NCBI GenBank assembly: GCA_900544765.1
Contig: UQWI01000010.1
Span: 1-64,000, forward strand
Direction: 5' to 3'
From: an uncultured Eubacteriales bacterium
Lineage (GTDB): Bacteria; Bacillota; Clostridia; Oscillospirales; Oscillospiraceae
Length of the DNA stretch: 64,000 bases
In this document: one piece after another, positions 38,758-46,699 of the stretch
Layout: each line of letters begins with the position of its first letter
How positions within the stretch are numbered: position 1 is the first letter of the stretch
The notes under the pieces: generated by a model
Database searches by the model: none
What the model was told of the DNA's origin: nothing
Seen by the model: only the letters and a program-made list of their open reading frames with translations
Made by a program: the position numbers and the translations under genes

Positions 38758-39624
38758 ATGCCTAAGCACGACGCCAGGGATATCTTCCGCGAGTGGGCCC
38801 TCATTATCGTGGGTGCGGCCTGCTATGCCGTTGGCTACAGCTTTTTCTTCTACCCGAACGGAGTAGTCCCGGGCGGGGTAACAGGTATTTCCACCATAGT
38901 CAATTATCTCACCAAATGGCCCGTCGGCGTGGTGAGCATGGTCATAAACCTTCCGTTGTTCGCTTTCGCCTGGCGGCACTTCGGCAGGCGTTTCATGCTG
39001 ATGAGCCTGGCCGGCACGGTGCTTATCTACGTCTTTGTGGACTCCTTTGCGGTTTTGAATATTGCAGCGACGGAGAATATTCTGCTCGCGTCGACCATAG
39101 GCGCGTTCCTGAACGGCATGGGGCTTGGCCTCGTATACCGCTCTGGGGCGACTACGGGAGGCGTGGATATCGTCGCAAAAGTGCTCAGGCAGAAATACCC
39201 CTATCTCAATTTCGGTACGCTCATAATGCTGCTCAACGTGGTCATCGTGGGGGCCTACGGCCTGATGTTCCGCAAGTGGGACGCGGTTATGTACACAATC
39301 ATAGCGCAGTTCGTTGTGTCCAGGGCGATAGACACCGTGCTGTACGGTCTGAACACCAGCAAGGTCTGCTATCTCATCAGCGAGTCCAAGAGCGAGGAGA
39401 TAGAGCACGCGATAACCGCGACCATGAACCGCGGGGTTACGCTCCTGCACGGCGCCGGAGGATATACAGGCGCAAGCCGCGAGGTGCTTATGTGCGTAAT
39501 TAAGAAGCGGCAGATAACAGACCTGCGTAAAATAATCAAGGCCGTGGACCCGAGCGCCTTCTTTATCGTGACCGACGCCAAGGACGTGTTCGGCAACGGC
39601 TTCGGAAATATCAACGAAGATTGA
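38758..39624 (+). CDS. YitT family membrane protein (DUF161/DUF2179)
   Basis: A 288-residue protein: five to six hydrophobic helices (about 12-175) with the YitT-type FYPNGVVPGGVTGISTIVNY and SGATTGGVDIVAK segments, then a cytoplasmic DUF2179 domain (about 210-285) with TLLHGAGGYTGASREVLMCV. Its function is unknown; the C-terminal domain resembles ligand-binding PII-like folds. ATG 38758 is used because GGAGGT lies seven bases upstream. It is followed within 15 bases by the LUD gene. Confidence 0.85.
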   Translation: MPKHDARDIFREWALIIVGAACYAVGYSFFFYPNGVVPGGVTGISTIVNYLTKWPVGVVSMVINLPLFAFAWRHFGRRFMLMSLAGTVLIYVFVDSFAVLNIAATENILLASTIGAFLNGMGLGLVYRSGATTGGVDIVAKVLRQKYPYLNFGTLIMLLNVVIVGAYGLMFRKWDAVMYTIIAQFVVSRAIDTVLYGLNTSKVCYLISESKSEEIEHAITATMNRGVTLLHGAGGYTGASREVLMCVIKKRQITDLRKIIKAVDPSAFFIVTDAKDVFGNGFGNINED

Positions 39625-39638
39625 GAGGAGACAGGAAA

Positions 39639-40244
39639 ATGGACGCTGAAAAACTTCAGAGGAGCCTCAAGGCCCGGGGCTGGGACTTTAAGCACTTCGC
39701 CACGGGCGATGAGGCGGCCGACTATCTGGCCGGAGAGCTCTCCGGGGCGAGCGTCGGCATAGGAGGCTGCGGAACAGCGGACGCCATCGGCCTCTACGAC
39801 AAGCTCAAGGCCGTGTGTCCCGACGTCGCGTGGCACTGGAAGGAAGAGGACCAGCTTGCCGCCCGCATGCGCGCGATGACCACCGACGCCTATGTGTGCA
39901 GCGCCAACGCCATAGCCGAGACCGGCGAGATAGTGAACATCGACGGCATGGGGAACAGAATCGCCGCCACAACCTTCGGCCACAAGCGCCTGTACATAGT
40001 CGCCGGAAAGAACAAGGTGTGTCCCGACCTGGAGTCGGCGATACACCGTGCGCGCAACGTCGCGGCCCCGCTTCGTGCGCGCAGCATGGGCATGAACACG
40101 CCCTGCACCCGCAGCGAGGAGCTCAAGTGCTACGATTGCAGCGCGGCCGAGCGCGTATGCTGCGCCATGACCATACTTATGCACAAGATGATGGGCATGG
40201 ACAAGTGCGAGCTGATACTCATAGACCAGGACCTCGGCATGTGA
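39639..40244 (+). CDS. LUD domain protein (LutC/YkgG-like)
   Basis: A 201-residue protein of the LUD (DUF162) family, with GIGGCGTADAIGLYDKL (about 43-59), YVCSANAIAETGEIVNIDG (about 85-103) and a cysteine-containing C-terminal region (CTRSEELKCYDCSAAERVCC, about 153-172). LutC is a lactate-oxidation subunit, but single-gene LUD proteins like this one have no known function. The cysteine-rich part could bind a metal or Fe-S cluster. No lutA/lutB partners are present. It is spaced like an operon member between yitT-like and lipoprotein genes. Confidence 0.8.
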   Translation: MDAEKLQRSLKARGWDFKHFATGDEAADYLAGELSGASVGIGGCGTADAIGLYDKLKAVCPDVAWHWKEEDQLAARMRAMTTDAYVCSANAIAETGEIVNIDGMGNRIAATTFGHKRLYIVAGKNKVCPDLESAIHRARNVAAPLRARSMGMNTPCTRSEELKCYDCSAAERVCCAMTILMHKMMGMDKCELILIDQDLGM

Positions 40245-40268
40245 GCCCGTGACAGAAAGGAGGCGCGC

Positions 40269-41471
40269 ATGAAAAAAGCGGCTGCCGCTACTATATTGGC
40301 TCTTGCGATGGCGCTGTCGCTTGCAGGCTGCGCCTCCATCTTCGACAGGTCGTACTTCTCCAGCACGGCCTATGACCAGCCTGCGGGTCAGACCCACTAC
40401 GACGGCGCGACGGAGGTCAGCACCTATCTGCAGCTCACCCTTGCCATAAACAACCTCGTCTCTGAGCACGGGGACAGTCTGCTGCTGCACTTCACCAACT
40501 ACAGCGGCAACATAGAGGAGGACATGGCGGCGGCCTGCCGCGAGGTCAGCACAGGCACAGCCCTCGGCGCTTACGCCGTGGACTACATAAGCTATGACCT
40601 CGACCGCATAGTCGCCTACTACGAGGCCGAGGTGTACGTCTATTACAAGCGCACGGCAGAGGAGCTGGAGAGCATCGTCAGCGTAGACACGGGCGACGGG
40701 CTGTACGACGCCATATGCAGCGCTTTGTCGGAGATGGATACCAGCCTGGTGGCTATGGTTGGCGCGTCCGACGTGAACGAGGCCGCCGTGCTGGACTATA
40801 TAGACGAGGCGTTTTTCTCCAACCCGCTCGCCTGCGTGGAGCGGCCGGACGCTGTGGTGAATGTGTATACGGGCAGCGGCTTCCAGCGCATAGTTGAGAT
40901 ACACCTCGACTACGGTGCGACGGCGGGGGCGCTCAGCTCACAGCGCGGCGTGATTGAGAACAGCGTTGAGCGCCTGCTGGGCTCCGCTACGAGCGAGTCG
41001 GCGCCCTACAGGGCCCTGCAGTGCCTCACGGCACTGACGGTGGAGTGCGTATGCTCCGAGGATGCACCGGGTACGCTCTGGTCGGCGCTGATGACCGGGC
41101 AGTCCAACAGCGAGGGCATGGCCCTGGCCTACAAGGTGCTCTGTGACGCAGCAGGCATAGACTGCGTCATCGTCGAGGGCAGGCTTGACCGCGAGGAGCA
41201 CTACTGGTGCATCATCACCGTGGACGGTGCGAGCTATCACGTCGACCCCTCCCGCACGAGGGAAATGGGCTACGGCAGCACCTTCCTCGTGAGCGATGCG
41301 CAGATGTGGGGCAGCTACTGGTGGGACAACGAGGACTACCCCGAGTGCACCGGGCCGCTGAGCTACGCAGCGCTCACCGAGAGCGCGGATTCGCAGCAGG
41401 ACGTTAGCCCCAGTCCAGAGACTTCGGTACAGCCCAGCACATCGGCGGAACCCAGTGCGTCCCCAAGCTAA
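40269..41471 (+). CDS. Lipoprotein with transglutaminase-like domain lacking the catalytic Cys
   Basis: A 400-residue protein with a lipoprotein signal (hydrophobic stretch then LAGC, Cys21 predicted lipidated) and a C-terminal Ser/Pro/Thr-rich tail (about 370-400). Residues about 225-350 resemble transglutaminase-like domains: SNSEGMALAYKVLCDAAGID (about 279-298) aligns with the usual G.CxGYA block, HYW places His311 and YHVDPS Asp326. The nucleophile position is Ser281 instead of Cys. The protein is likely a surface-bound non-catalytic or altered enzyme. The N-terminal 200 residues are unrecognised. It ends in the terminator shared with the convergent Xre gene. Confidence 0.7.
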   Translation: MKKAAAATILALAMALSLAGCASIFDRSYFSSTAYDQPAGQTHYDGATEVSTYLQLTLAINNLVSEHGDSLLLHFTNYSGNIEEDMAAACREVSTGTALGAYAVDYISYDLDRIVAYYEAEVYVYYKRTAEELESIVSVDTGDGLYDAICSALSEMDTSLVAMVGASDVNEAAVLDYIDEAFFSNPLACVERPDAVVNVYTGSGFQRIVEIHLDYGATAGALSSQRGVIENSVERLLGSATSESAPYRALQCLTALTVECVCSEDAPGTLWSALMTGQSNSEGMALAYKVLCDAAGIDCVIVEGRLDREEHYWCIITVDGASYHVDPSRTREMGYGSTFLVSDAQMWGSYWWDNEDYPECTGPLSYAALTESADSQQDVSPSPETSVQPSTSAEPSASPS

Positions 41472-41479
41472 TAAAGCAG

Positions 41480-41516
41480 AGCCCCGGCGCGTCAAGGTGA
41501 TGCGCCGGGGCTTTTC
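41480..41516. terminator. Shared terminator of convergent genes
   Basis: An 11-bp stem (AGCCCCGGCGC and complement) followed by TTTTCC. It overlaps the last codons of the minus-strand regulator gene. Confidence 0.8.
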
Positions 41517-42232
41517 CTAGCTCTCAATATGCAGCACAGTGCGTTCACGGACAGGGTTTCGACCATGCAGAGCGGCGCGGCCTCAAAGAACACATCCCAG
41601 GTGAAGGTTTCGTTCAGGTCATAGCGTAGCAGGCCGGGATTGACGACAAGCTCCCGATACAGGTCCTCAAAGAAGAAAACGCCGCCGAGGATAGCAGTGG
41701 CGGCAAACGCAGCTGCCGCGCAGTAGATAAAGCTCAGCCATATTCGCTTCCCCGGGAAAAGTGAGCGCAGGGCTAAGGGCGCTATTATTGGAATTACGAC
41801 GAAGTCCAGGGCGATAAACGCCGCCGTGTTTATGGGGATATCCGACCAAAAGAGCGCGACGCCGTAGTACAGCCACAGGAAACACCCGGCCAGCGGGACG
41901 ATTACGCCGAGCAATATCCCCAGCGCGAGCCGAAGCGCCGCTCGTTTTTCACGAGAACGCGAATATTCGAGGCCGTGCAGTACGGCGCAGTCCATGACCG
42001 CCACGGACAGGCTTTCCGGCGCTATGCGCTCACCCGACACGAGCTCGGATATGGATATGCCCAGCTCGTGTGCGAGCGGCTCCAGCAGCGACACATCTGG
42101 GAAACCTTTGCCGGTTTCCCAGCGGGAGACCGCCTTGTCGGTTACGCCTATGCGTTCGGCCAGCTGCTTCTGTGTCAGGCCGCTCTCGCGGCGGAGCGCG
42201 GCGATAAACCGTCCGGTTTTTACGAGGTCCAA
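41492..42232 (-). CDS. Xre-family regulator fused to membrane segments
   Basis: About 246 residues. The N-terminal HTH (residues about 5-60) reads FIAALRRESGLTQKQLAERI then VSRWETGKGFPD; after a linker come four hydrophobic segments (about 105-225), so the protein is a membrane-tethered DNA-binding protein. TTG 42232 is taken as the start: GGAGGTGAGG lies three bases before it and the predicted transcription start falls at the upstream ATG (42247). This architecture is common in Firmicutes and its signal is unknown. The C-terminal codons form part of the terminator. Confidence 0.75.
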   Translation of the reverse strand: MDLVKTGRFIAALRRESGLTQKQLAERIGVTDKAVSRWETGKGFPDVSLLEPLAHELGISISELVSGERIAPESLSVAVMDCAVLHGLEYSRSREKRAALRLALGILLGVIVPLAGCFLWLYYGVALFWSDIPINTAAFIALDFVVIPIIAPLALRSLFPGKRIWLSFIYCAAAAFAATAILGGVFFFEDLYRELVVNPGLLRYDLNETFTWDVFFEAAPLCMVETLSVNALCCILRARKSPGASP

Positions 42233-42253
42233 AGTCCTCACCTCCATGACCGC

Positions 42254-42282
42254 ATTGTACACGGAGCGCACCTTTTTGTCAC
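42254..42282 (-). promoter_or_regulatory. Promoter of the Xre-family gene
   Basis: On the minus strand GTGACA (42282-42277), 17-base spacer, TACAAT (42259-42254). It sits so close to the gene that only a start downstream of 42247 is possible. Confidence 0.65.
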
Positions 42283-42337
42283 CCTATGGAGCGTAGAGTT
42301 GAAGCAAATCGTCCTCGTCAATCGCTGCCTGCTTCGC

Positions 42338-42607
42338 CTAGTATCGGACTCTGGCGAGGACGTAGGTGTAAAGCACATCGTAGCGGATGTAGTGCGGTGT
42401 GCAGCGCCCGGTGCCCTGCCCGTAGTTGCTGCAATGGTAGTGGCTGTATGGAGTCTTGATCTGAGTTTTCAGAGCGTATGCCATTGACCAGCCGCAGTCA
42501 GCACACTTCACCAGCCCGGAGAGAATATGTAGGGAAATGTTTGCTTCGATGGTATGTCCGATATAAGTTTCTTCTTTCAGAATACTTTTTACCTGCATAT
42601 CGTACAT
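42338..42607 (-). pseudogene. C-terminal remnant of a large serine recombinase
   Basis: A stretch resembling the zinc-ribbon region of TndX-like large serine recombinases: ILKEETYIGHTIE, then SGLVKCADCGWSMAYA, YHCSNYGQGTGRCT and HYIRYDVLYTYVLARV, ending at a stop. The catalytic N-terminal domain and much of the core are missing and the upstream frame is unrelated. It is a relic of a past transposon or ICE insertion. The remaining bases of 42283-42800 show no gene. Confidence 0.75.
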
Positions 42608-42801
42608 ACACAGGCTATTTCCTCCGGCGCTCCGGCATAAATGTGCCGTATGAAAGCTTTCCTGACGTCTATACCAGCTGATTGCTGCTGCCGGCCGGCG
42701 ATGCGTTAGACTGCAGGGAACGGAAAGGCGCCTCCTTTCGGACGCTTTGCCCATGACGCATTGACCCAGTGACAACAGAGCATCAAGCTGCTCCCCGGCT
42801 A

Positions 42802-42830
42802 TTGCTTTTCTGAGACGTTTCCTATATACT
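42802..42830 (+). promoter_or_regulatory. Promoter of the SorC-family regulator gene
   Basis: TTGCTT (42802-42807), 17-base spacer, TATACT (42825-42830). Confidence 0.6.
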
Positions 42831-42847
42831 GTGTATGGGACTGGCAG

Positions 42848-42860
42848 GTTACAAATGTGC
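42848..42860 (+). promoter_or_regulatory. Candidate SorC operator at the regulator's own promoter
   Basis: GTTACAAATGTGC, matching the downstream GTTACGAATGT at ten of eleven positions, placed about 10-20 bases after the predicted transcription start. This would allow autorepression. Confidence 0.4.
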
Positions 42861-42950
42861 GTTTCCGCCTGAGCGCACCTTACAGACTCAGGGCGGCGCC
42901 GGGGACGAACGCTCCGGCGACTTTATATCAGTGCATAGAGAGGGTACCCT

Positions 42951-43883
42951 TTGAATATCAGTCAGGATAAACGAAAGCGGTTGGCCTATGTAGCCCGCCG
43001 CTATTATCTGGAGGACCAGAGGCAGAGCGACATAGCCCGCGAGCTGGGAATTTCCCGCCCGATGGTCAGCCGCCTGCTGGCGGAAGCGCGCGAGCTGGGC
43101 GTGGTCGAGATAACCGTCCATGACCCGGAGACCAGGGCGGCCAGGCTGCTGGATAGGCTGAGGAGCATAAGCACCATCCAGGGCGGTGTGCTCGTAGAGG
43201 ACAGCGGCGACAACGACGAGGTCAACCGCCTGCTCTCGCAGGGCGCGCTGCAGCTTTTGCAACAGCTCGGCGCCAGGCGCCTCGGCGTCGGCTGGGGATA
43301 CCTCATCGGCCAGATCGTGAGCTGGCTCGAGCAGAACCCGCAGTCCGGCAGCACTGTCACAGATATATGTCCGCTGGTGGGGAATGCAAGCATACCCGCC
43401 CGCAACTATCAGTCCAACGAGAATATACGCCTCATGGCCCAGCAGATGGGGGCCACCCCCCATTTTCTCTATCTCCCGGCCCTTCCCGAAAGCCTGGAAG
43501 AAAAGGAGGTACTCTGCTCAACCGAAGTCTACCGCCGCATCTACCGCGAGTGGGAGCTGCTGGACACGGCGCTGGTCAACATAGGCGACTACCCCTCCAG
43601 CCCCGACTTCGCCTCCCTGGTGCGCTACGGCAGCCTGCTGCAGCAGCGCAGAGCCTGCGGCAGAATGCTCATATACTATTTCAATGAGGACGGCTATGTT
43701 ATTCAGTCGGATCAGGACTTTGCGATACAAATACCAATAGACGTACTAAAACGCTGTCCAAACATTATAGGTGTTTGCTCTGCAAACACAAGTCCGAAAG
43801 CTGTGCGCGGCGCGCTGAAGTCCGGCTTCTTCACCCAAATAGTCGCGCGCTCCGAGGTGATCGAGGAGCTTTTGGAACACTGA
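42951..43883 (+). CDS. SorC/DeoR-type sugar-binding transcription regulator (LsrR-like)
   Basis: A 310-residue SorC-family protein. The N-terminal HTH has VARRYYLEDQRQSDIARELG and SRPMVSRLLAEARELGVVEI (about 10-53). The rest (about 55-310) is the sugar-phosphate-binding domain with LGVGWGYLI (about 105-113) and the TSPKAVRGALKSGFFTQIV end. SorC proteins such as LsrR, CggR and DeoR respond to phosphorylated sugars; LsrR responds to phospho-AI-2. TTG 42951 follows GAGAGGG with seven bases. It is read toward the DhaKL-LsrF operon, separated by a terminator, and is the obvious regulator. Confidence 0.85.
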   Translation: MNISQDKRKRLAYVARRYYLEDQRQSDIARELGISRPMVSRLLAEARELGVVEITVHDPETRAARLLDRLRSISTIQGGVLVEDSGDNDEVNRLLSQGALQLLQQLGARRLGVGWGYLIGQIVSWLEQNPQSGSTVTDICPLVGNASIPARNYQSNENIRLMAQQMGATPHFLYLPALPESLEEKEVLCSTEVYRRIYREWELLDTALVNIGDYPSSPDFASLVRYGSLLQQRRACGRMLIYYFNEDGYVIQSDQDFAIQIPIDVLKRCPNIIGVCSANTSPKAVRGALKSGFFTQIVARSEVIEELLEH

Positions 43884-43886
43884 TTA

Positions 43887-43897
43887 ACATATGTAAC
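43887..43897 (+). promoter_or_regulatory. Candidate SorC operator upstream of the operon
   Basis: ACATATGTAAC directly after the regulator stop; it matches ACATACGTAAC at 44003 in ten of eleven bases. Confidence 0.35.
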
Positions 43898-43937
43898 CCC
43901 GCCCCTGGAGATACGAGTATCTCCGGGGGCGGGGTTT
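43895..43937 (+). terminator. Terminator after the SorC-family gene
   Basis: A long stem: AACCCCGCCCC, then GGAGATA pairing with TATCTCC, closed by GGGGCGGGGTTTG. Confidence 0.85.
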
Positions 43938-43999
43938 GTGCTGTTCTGACAAGCGGCTTGGCCGGTTTTTGTTCATTATATGGGAATTGACTTTGACTG

Positions 44000-44045
44000 T
44001 TGACATACGTAACCGAGTGTGATAATGTGTAGTTACGAATGTAAC
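44000..44045 (+). promoter_or_regulatory. Promoter and operators of the dhaL-dhaK-lsrF operon
   Basis: TTGACA (44000-44005) with a -10 of TAATGT (44023-44028, 17-base spacer) or GATAAT (44021-44026). ACATACGTAAC (44003-44013) overlaps the -35 and GTTAC-GAAT-GTAAC (44032-44045) covers the transcription start, so binding there would block initiation. The CGTAAC/GTTACG halves also form a larger symmetric pair. Confidence 0.6.
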
Positions 44046-44106
44046 AAAGTTGTATCCGAGCGCGCTCCGGCGAATCGCCGCGCGCCGGGAGAGGAGGTAC
44101 AAAGCA

Positions 44107-44712
44107 GTGACCAAAGCTGAATTTGCGGTCAGGCTGCAAAATGCTTGTGCTGCCGTGATTGGAGCAGAGCAGGAGCTGAGCGACATAGACGCCCGCTTCG
44201 GAGACGCCGACCACGGCCTGACTATGAGCAAGATTGCAGGTGCCATTTCTGGCGCGGTGTCCGCGTCCGAGGGAGGCATACAGTCAATGCTGGACGACGC
44301 GGCCATGGCCGTCATGGAGCTCAACGGCGGCAGCGCCGTACCGCTGTGGAACACCTGGCTGGACGGTATGCAGGAGAACGCACCGGATGGCAATGAGATT
44401 GATGTAGAAGGGTTGAAAGCCGTGTTTGCCGGTGCTTTGGAGGCGCTTGAGGATATATCCGGGGCCAAAGTTGGCGATAAGACCATGATGGACGCGCTGA
44501 TACCCGCCACGGAGGCCGTTGAAGCCTATGAGGGCGGCGATGAGGCCGGGCTGTTTGCCGCCGCTGCGGCTGCGGCCGAGGCCGGCGCGGAAAACTCCAA
44601 GAACTTCGTATCCAAGTTCGGCAGGGCTAAGAGCTATGGGGAACAGACTATTGGGACGCCCGATGCCGGCGCGGTGTCAATGTCGTACTTTTTCCGCGGG
44701 CTCGCCGAGTGA
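44107..44712 (+). CDS. dhaL: DhaL-like kinase subunit
   Basis: A 201-residue all-helical DhaL-domain protein. GDADHGLTMSKI (about 32-43) holds the acidic residues that bind the two Mg-ADP ions, NGGSAVPLWNTWL (about 77-89) the nucleotide lid region, and VGDKTMMDALIPA (about 121-133) and GEQTIGTPDAGAVSM close the pocket. In dihydroxyacetone kinases DhaL transfers phosphate to the substrate held by DhaK. No DhaM is near, so ATP rather than the PTS is probably the donor. GTG 44107 follows GGAGG by nine bases. The order dhaL then dhaK is reversed from E. coli. The substrate is open; see the LsrF neighbour. Confidence 0.85.
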   Translation: MTKAEFAVRLQNACAAVIGAEQELSDIDARFGDADHGLTMSKIAGAISGAVSASEGGIQSMLDDAAMAVMELNGGSAVPLWNTWLDGMQENAPDGNEIDVEGLKAVFAGALEALEDISGAKVGDKTMMDALIPATEAVEAYEGGDEAGLFAAAAAAAEAGAENSKNFVSKFGRAKSYGEQTIGTPDAGAVSMSYFFRGLAE

Positions 44713-44744
44713 ATGAATAAAATACTGAACAGGTGGTATTAACT

Positions 44745-45743
44745 ATGAAAATGAAGAAGTTCATCAACGCCCCCGAGACCATCACCGACGAGGAGCTTGT
44801 CGGCCTTGGCCTGGCCTATCCCGACATCGTGACTGTCGACGGGCATCTTGTTATAAGCAAGGATCTGGAGAACGCCGACCGAGTGACCATCGTCACTTAT
44901 GGCGGTTCCGGCCACGAGCCCGCGCAGGCCGGCTTTGTCGGCAAGGGCATGCTGGACATCCAGGCTGTGGGCGACATTTTCGCCGCGCCGAACGCCAAGC
45001 TGGTTTTCGAGGCCATGAAGCGTGCAGACAAGGGCCATGGCGTGCTGCTGCTCACGCTCAACTATGCCGGCGACCAGCTTGCAGGCAAGCAGGCAATCAA
45101 GCTGGCGCAGAAGGCGGGACTCAATTTCCGTCAGGTAGTCACCGGCGAAGAGATACAGTACGACCCCAACGGCGAGGACAACAAGCGCGGCCTTGCCGGT
45201 GCCGTAGCGCTTTACCACATTGCTGCCGCTGCCGCCCGCGAGGGCAAGAGCCTCGACGAGGTGGCGGAGATAGCCCAGCACTACGCCGACAACATGGCCT
45301 CCATCACCGTCAAGTCCACCGACGCCACGCATCCGCAGAACGGGATGCCCTTCGGCGACCTCGGCGAGACGGACATGATGGAGATAGGCGCCGGCCAGCA
45401 CGGCGAGGGAGGCGGAGTGCGCGTGCCGATGATGTCTTCAAAGGATACCGTCGCCACCGTGGCCGGGGCGCTCAGCTCCAAGCTCGGCCTGAAGTCCGGG
45501 GACAAGGCCTTCGTCATGATAAACGGCTGCGGCGCAACCACCATGATGGAGATGCTGGTGCTGTTCAAGGACACTGTGGAGTTCCTGCGCGCCAAGGGCG
45601 TCGAGGTCGTGGCGAGCATGGTCGGAGAGATACTGACCGTGCAGGAGGCCGGCGGCTTCCAGATGAACATCGCCAAGTGGGACGACGAGACGCTCCGTCT
45701 GTGGAACACCTCCTGCCACACTCCCGCATACAGCAAGGAGTAA
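44745..45743 (+). CDS. dhaK: DhaK-like kinase subunit
   Basis: A 332-residue protein of the DhaK family. VTYGGSGHEPAQAGFVGKGM (about 49-68) is the substrate loop. His219 in GAGQHGEGGG corresponds to the E. coli DhaK histidine that binds dihydroxyacetone as a covalent hemiaminal; the usual HGEPG reads HGEGG here. The C-terminal region (INGCGATTMMEMLVLFKD) is also typical. It binds a ketone with hydroxyls on both sides; with DhaL it would phosphorylate it. AGGTGG lies eight bases before the ATG. It is 32 bases after dhaL and three before lsrF. Confidence 0.85.
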   Translation: MKMKKFINAPETITDEELVGLGLAYPDIVTVDGHLVISKDLENADRVTIVTYGGSGHEPAQAGFVGKGMLDIQAVGDIFAAPNAKLVFEAMKRADKGHGVLLLTLNYAGDQLAGKQAIKLAQKAGLNFRQVVTGEEIQYDPNGEDNKRGLAGAVALYHIAAAAAREGKSLDEVAEIAQHYADNMASITVKSTDATHPQNGMPFGDLGETDMMEIGAGQHGEGGGVRVPMMSSKDTVATVAGALSSKLGLKSGDKAFVMINGCGATTMMEMLVLFKDTVEFLRAKGVEVVASMVGEILTVQEAGGFQMNIAKWDDETLRLWNTSCHTPAYSKE

Positions 45744-45746
45744 GTT

Positions 45747-46631
45747 ATGGCTGACAACATTGGAAATAAAGCCGCCCACGACTATCACCTGGACGTGCCT
45801 GCGGCTCAGGAGGGCTTTTACGTAAAAGGCGCCGCCAACTGTGATTTCGGCATGAAGAGCCGCCTCGCCCGCATCTTTAATCCCGAGTCCGGCAACACGG
45901 TCATGCTGGCCTTCGACCACGGCTACATCATGGGACCCACGTCCGGGCTGGAGCGCATCGACGTGGCGATACCGCCTCTGATACCGCATGTGGACGTGCT
46001 GATGGGTACCCGCGGTGTTTTCCGCACCTGCATATCCCCGGCGGCGCGCGTGGCCAGGTGCGTGCGCGTGACATATGACTCCACCGTCCTCTACGATGAC
46101 ATGTCCAACGGCGGAGGCATCGCCTGCGACATGGCCAACGCCATACGCACCGGCGCCGACTGCGTCGCGGTGCAGACCTTCATCGGCGCGCCGGGTGAGA
46201 GCCGTTCGCTCGAGCTGCTCGCCCGGACGGTCGACGCCGCCACCGGCTACGGCATCCCGACGCTGGGAGTCGTCGCGGTGGGCAAGGACATGGAGCGCAC
46301 GGAGAAGTTCTTCCTGCTGGCTACCCGCGTCCTGGCCGAAAACGGCGCCAATATCGTCAAGAGCTATTACTGCGACGGCTTTGAGCGCGTGGCGGCGGCC
46401 TGCCCGGTGCCGATAGTGATAGCCGGCGGCAAAAAGCTGCCTGAGCTCGATGCGCTCGAGATGGCGTACAAGGCCATACGTGACGGCGCGCACGGCGTGG
46501 ATATGGGGCGCAACATCTTCCAGTCCGACTGCCCGGAGGGCATGGCTCAGGCCATAGGCAAGGTGGTACATGAGGGCTACACCCCCAGCCAGGCCTTTGA
46601 GGTCTATCAGGAAATAAAGCACAATAAATAA
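45747..46631 (+). CDS. lsrF: LsrF-type 3-hydroxy-5-phosphonooxypentane-2,4-dione thiolase
   Basis: A 294-residue DhnA-family TIM-barrel protein that matches E. coli LsrF along its length: SRLARIFNPESGNTVMLAFD (about 42-61), DHGYIMGPTSGLERID, VGKDMERTEKFFLLATR, CPVPIVIAGGKKLPE and GVDMGRNIFQS. Lys205 in NIVKSYY matches the Schiff-base lysine 203 of LsrF. In E. coli the enzyme splits the phosphorylated autoinducer-2 product to dihydroxyacetone phosphate and acetyl-CoA. Similar barrel enzymes act as aldolases on other phosphosugars, so the exact substrate is not proven. It is translated directly after dhaK. Confidence 0.8.
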   Translation: MADNIGNKAAHDYHLDVPAAQEGFYVKGAANCDFGMKSRLARIFNPESGNTVMLAFDHGYIMGPTSGLERIDVAIPPLIPHVDVLMGTRGVFRTCISPAARVARCVRVTYDSTVLYDDMSNGGGIACDMANAIRTGADCVAVQTFIGAPGESRSLELLARTVDAATGYGIPTLGVVAVGKDMERTEKFFLLATRVLAENGANIVKSYYCDGFERVAAACPVPIVIAGGKKLPELDALEMAYKAIRDGAHGVDMGRNIFQSDCPEGMAQAIGKVVHEGYTPSQAFEVYQEIKHNK

Positions 46632-46699
46632 CCCTGCTGCGCGGGCCGGGGACAGCCTGTCCCATCCCAATTGTACAGGAGCCTTTAGGAGGAAACACT

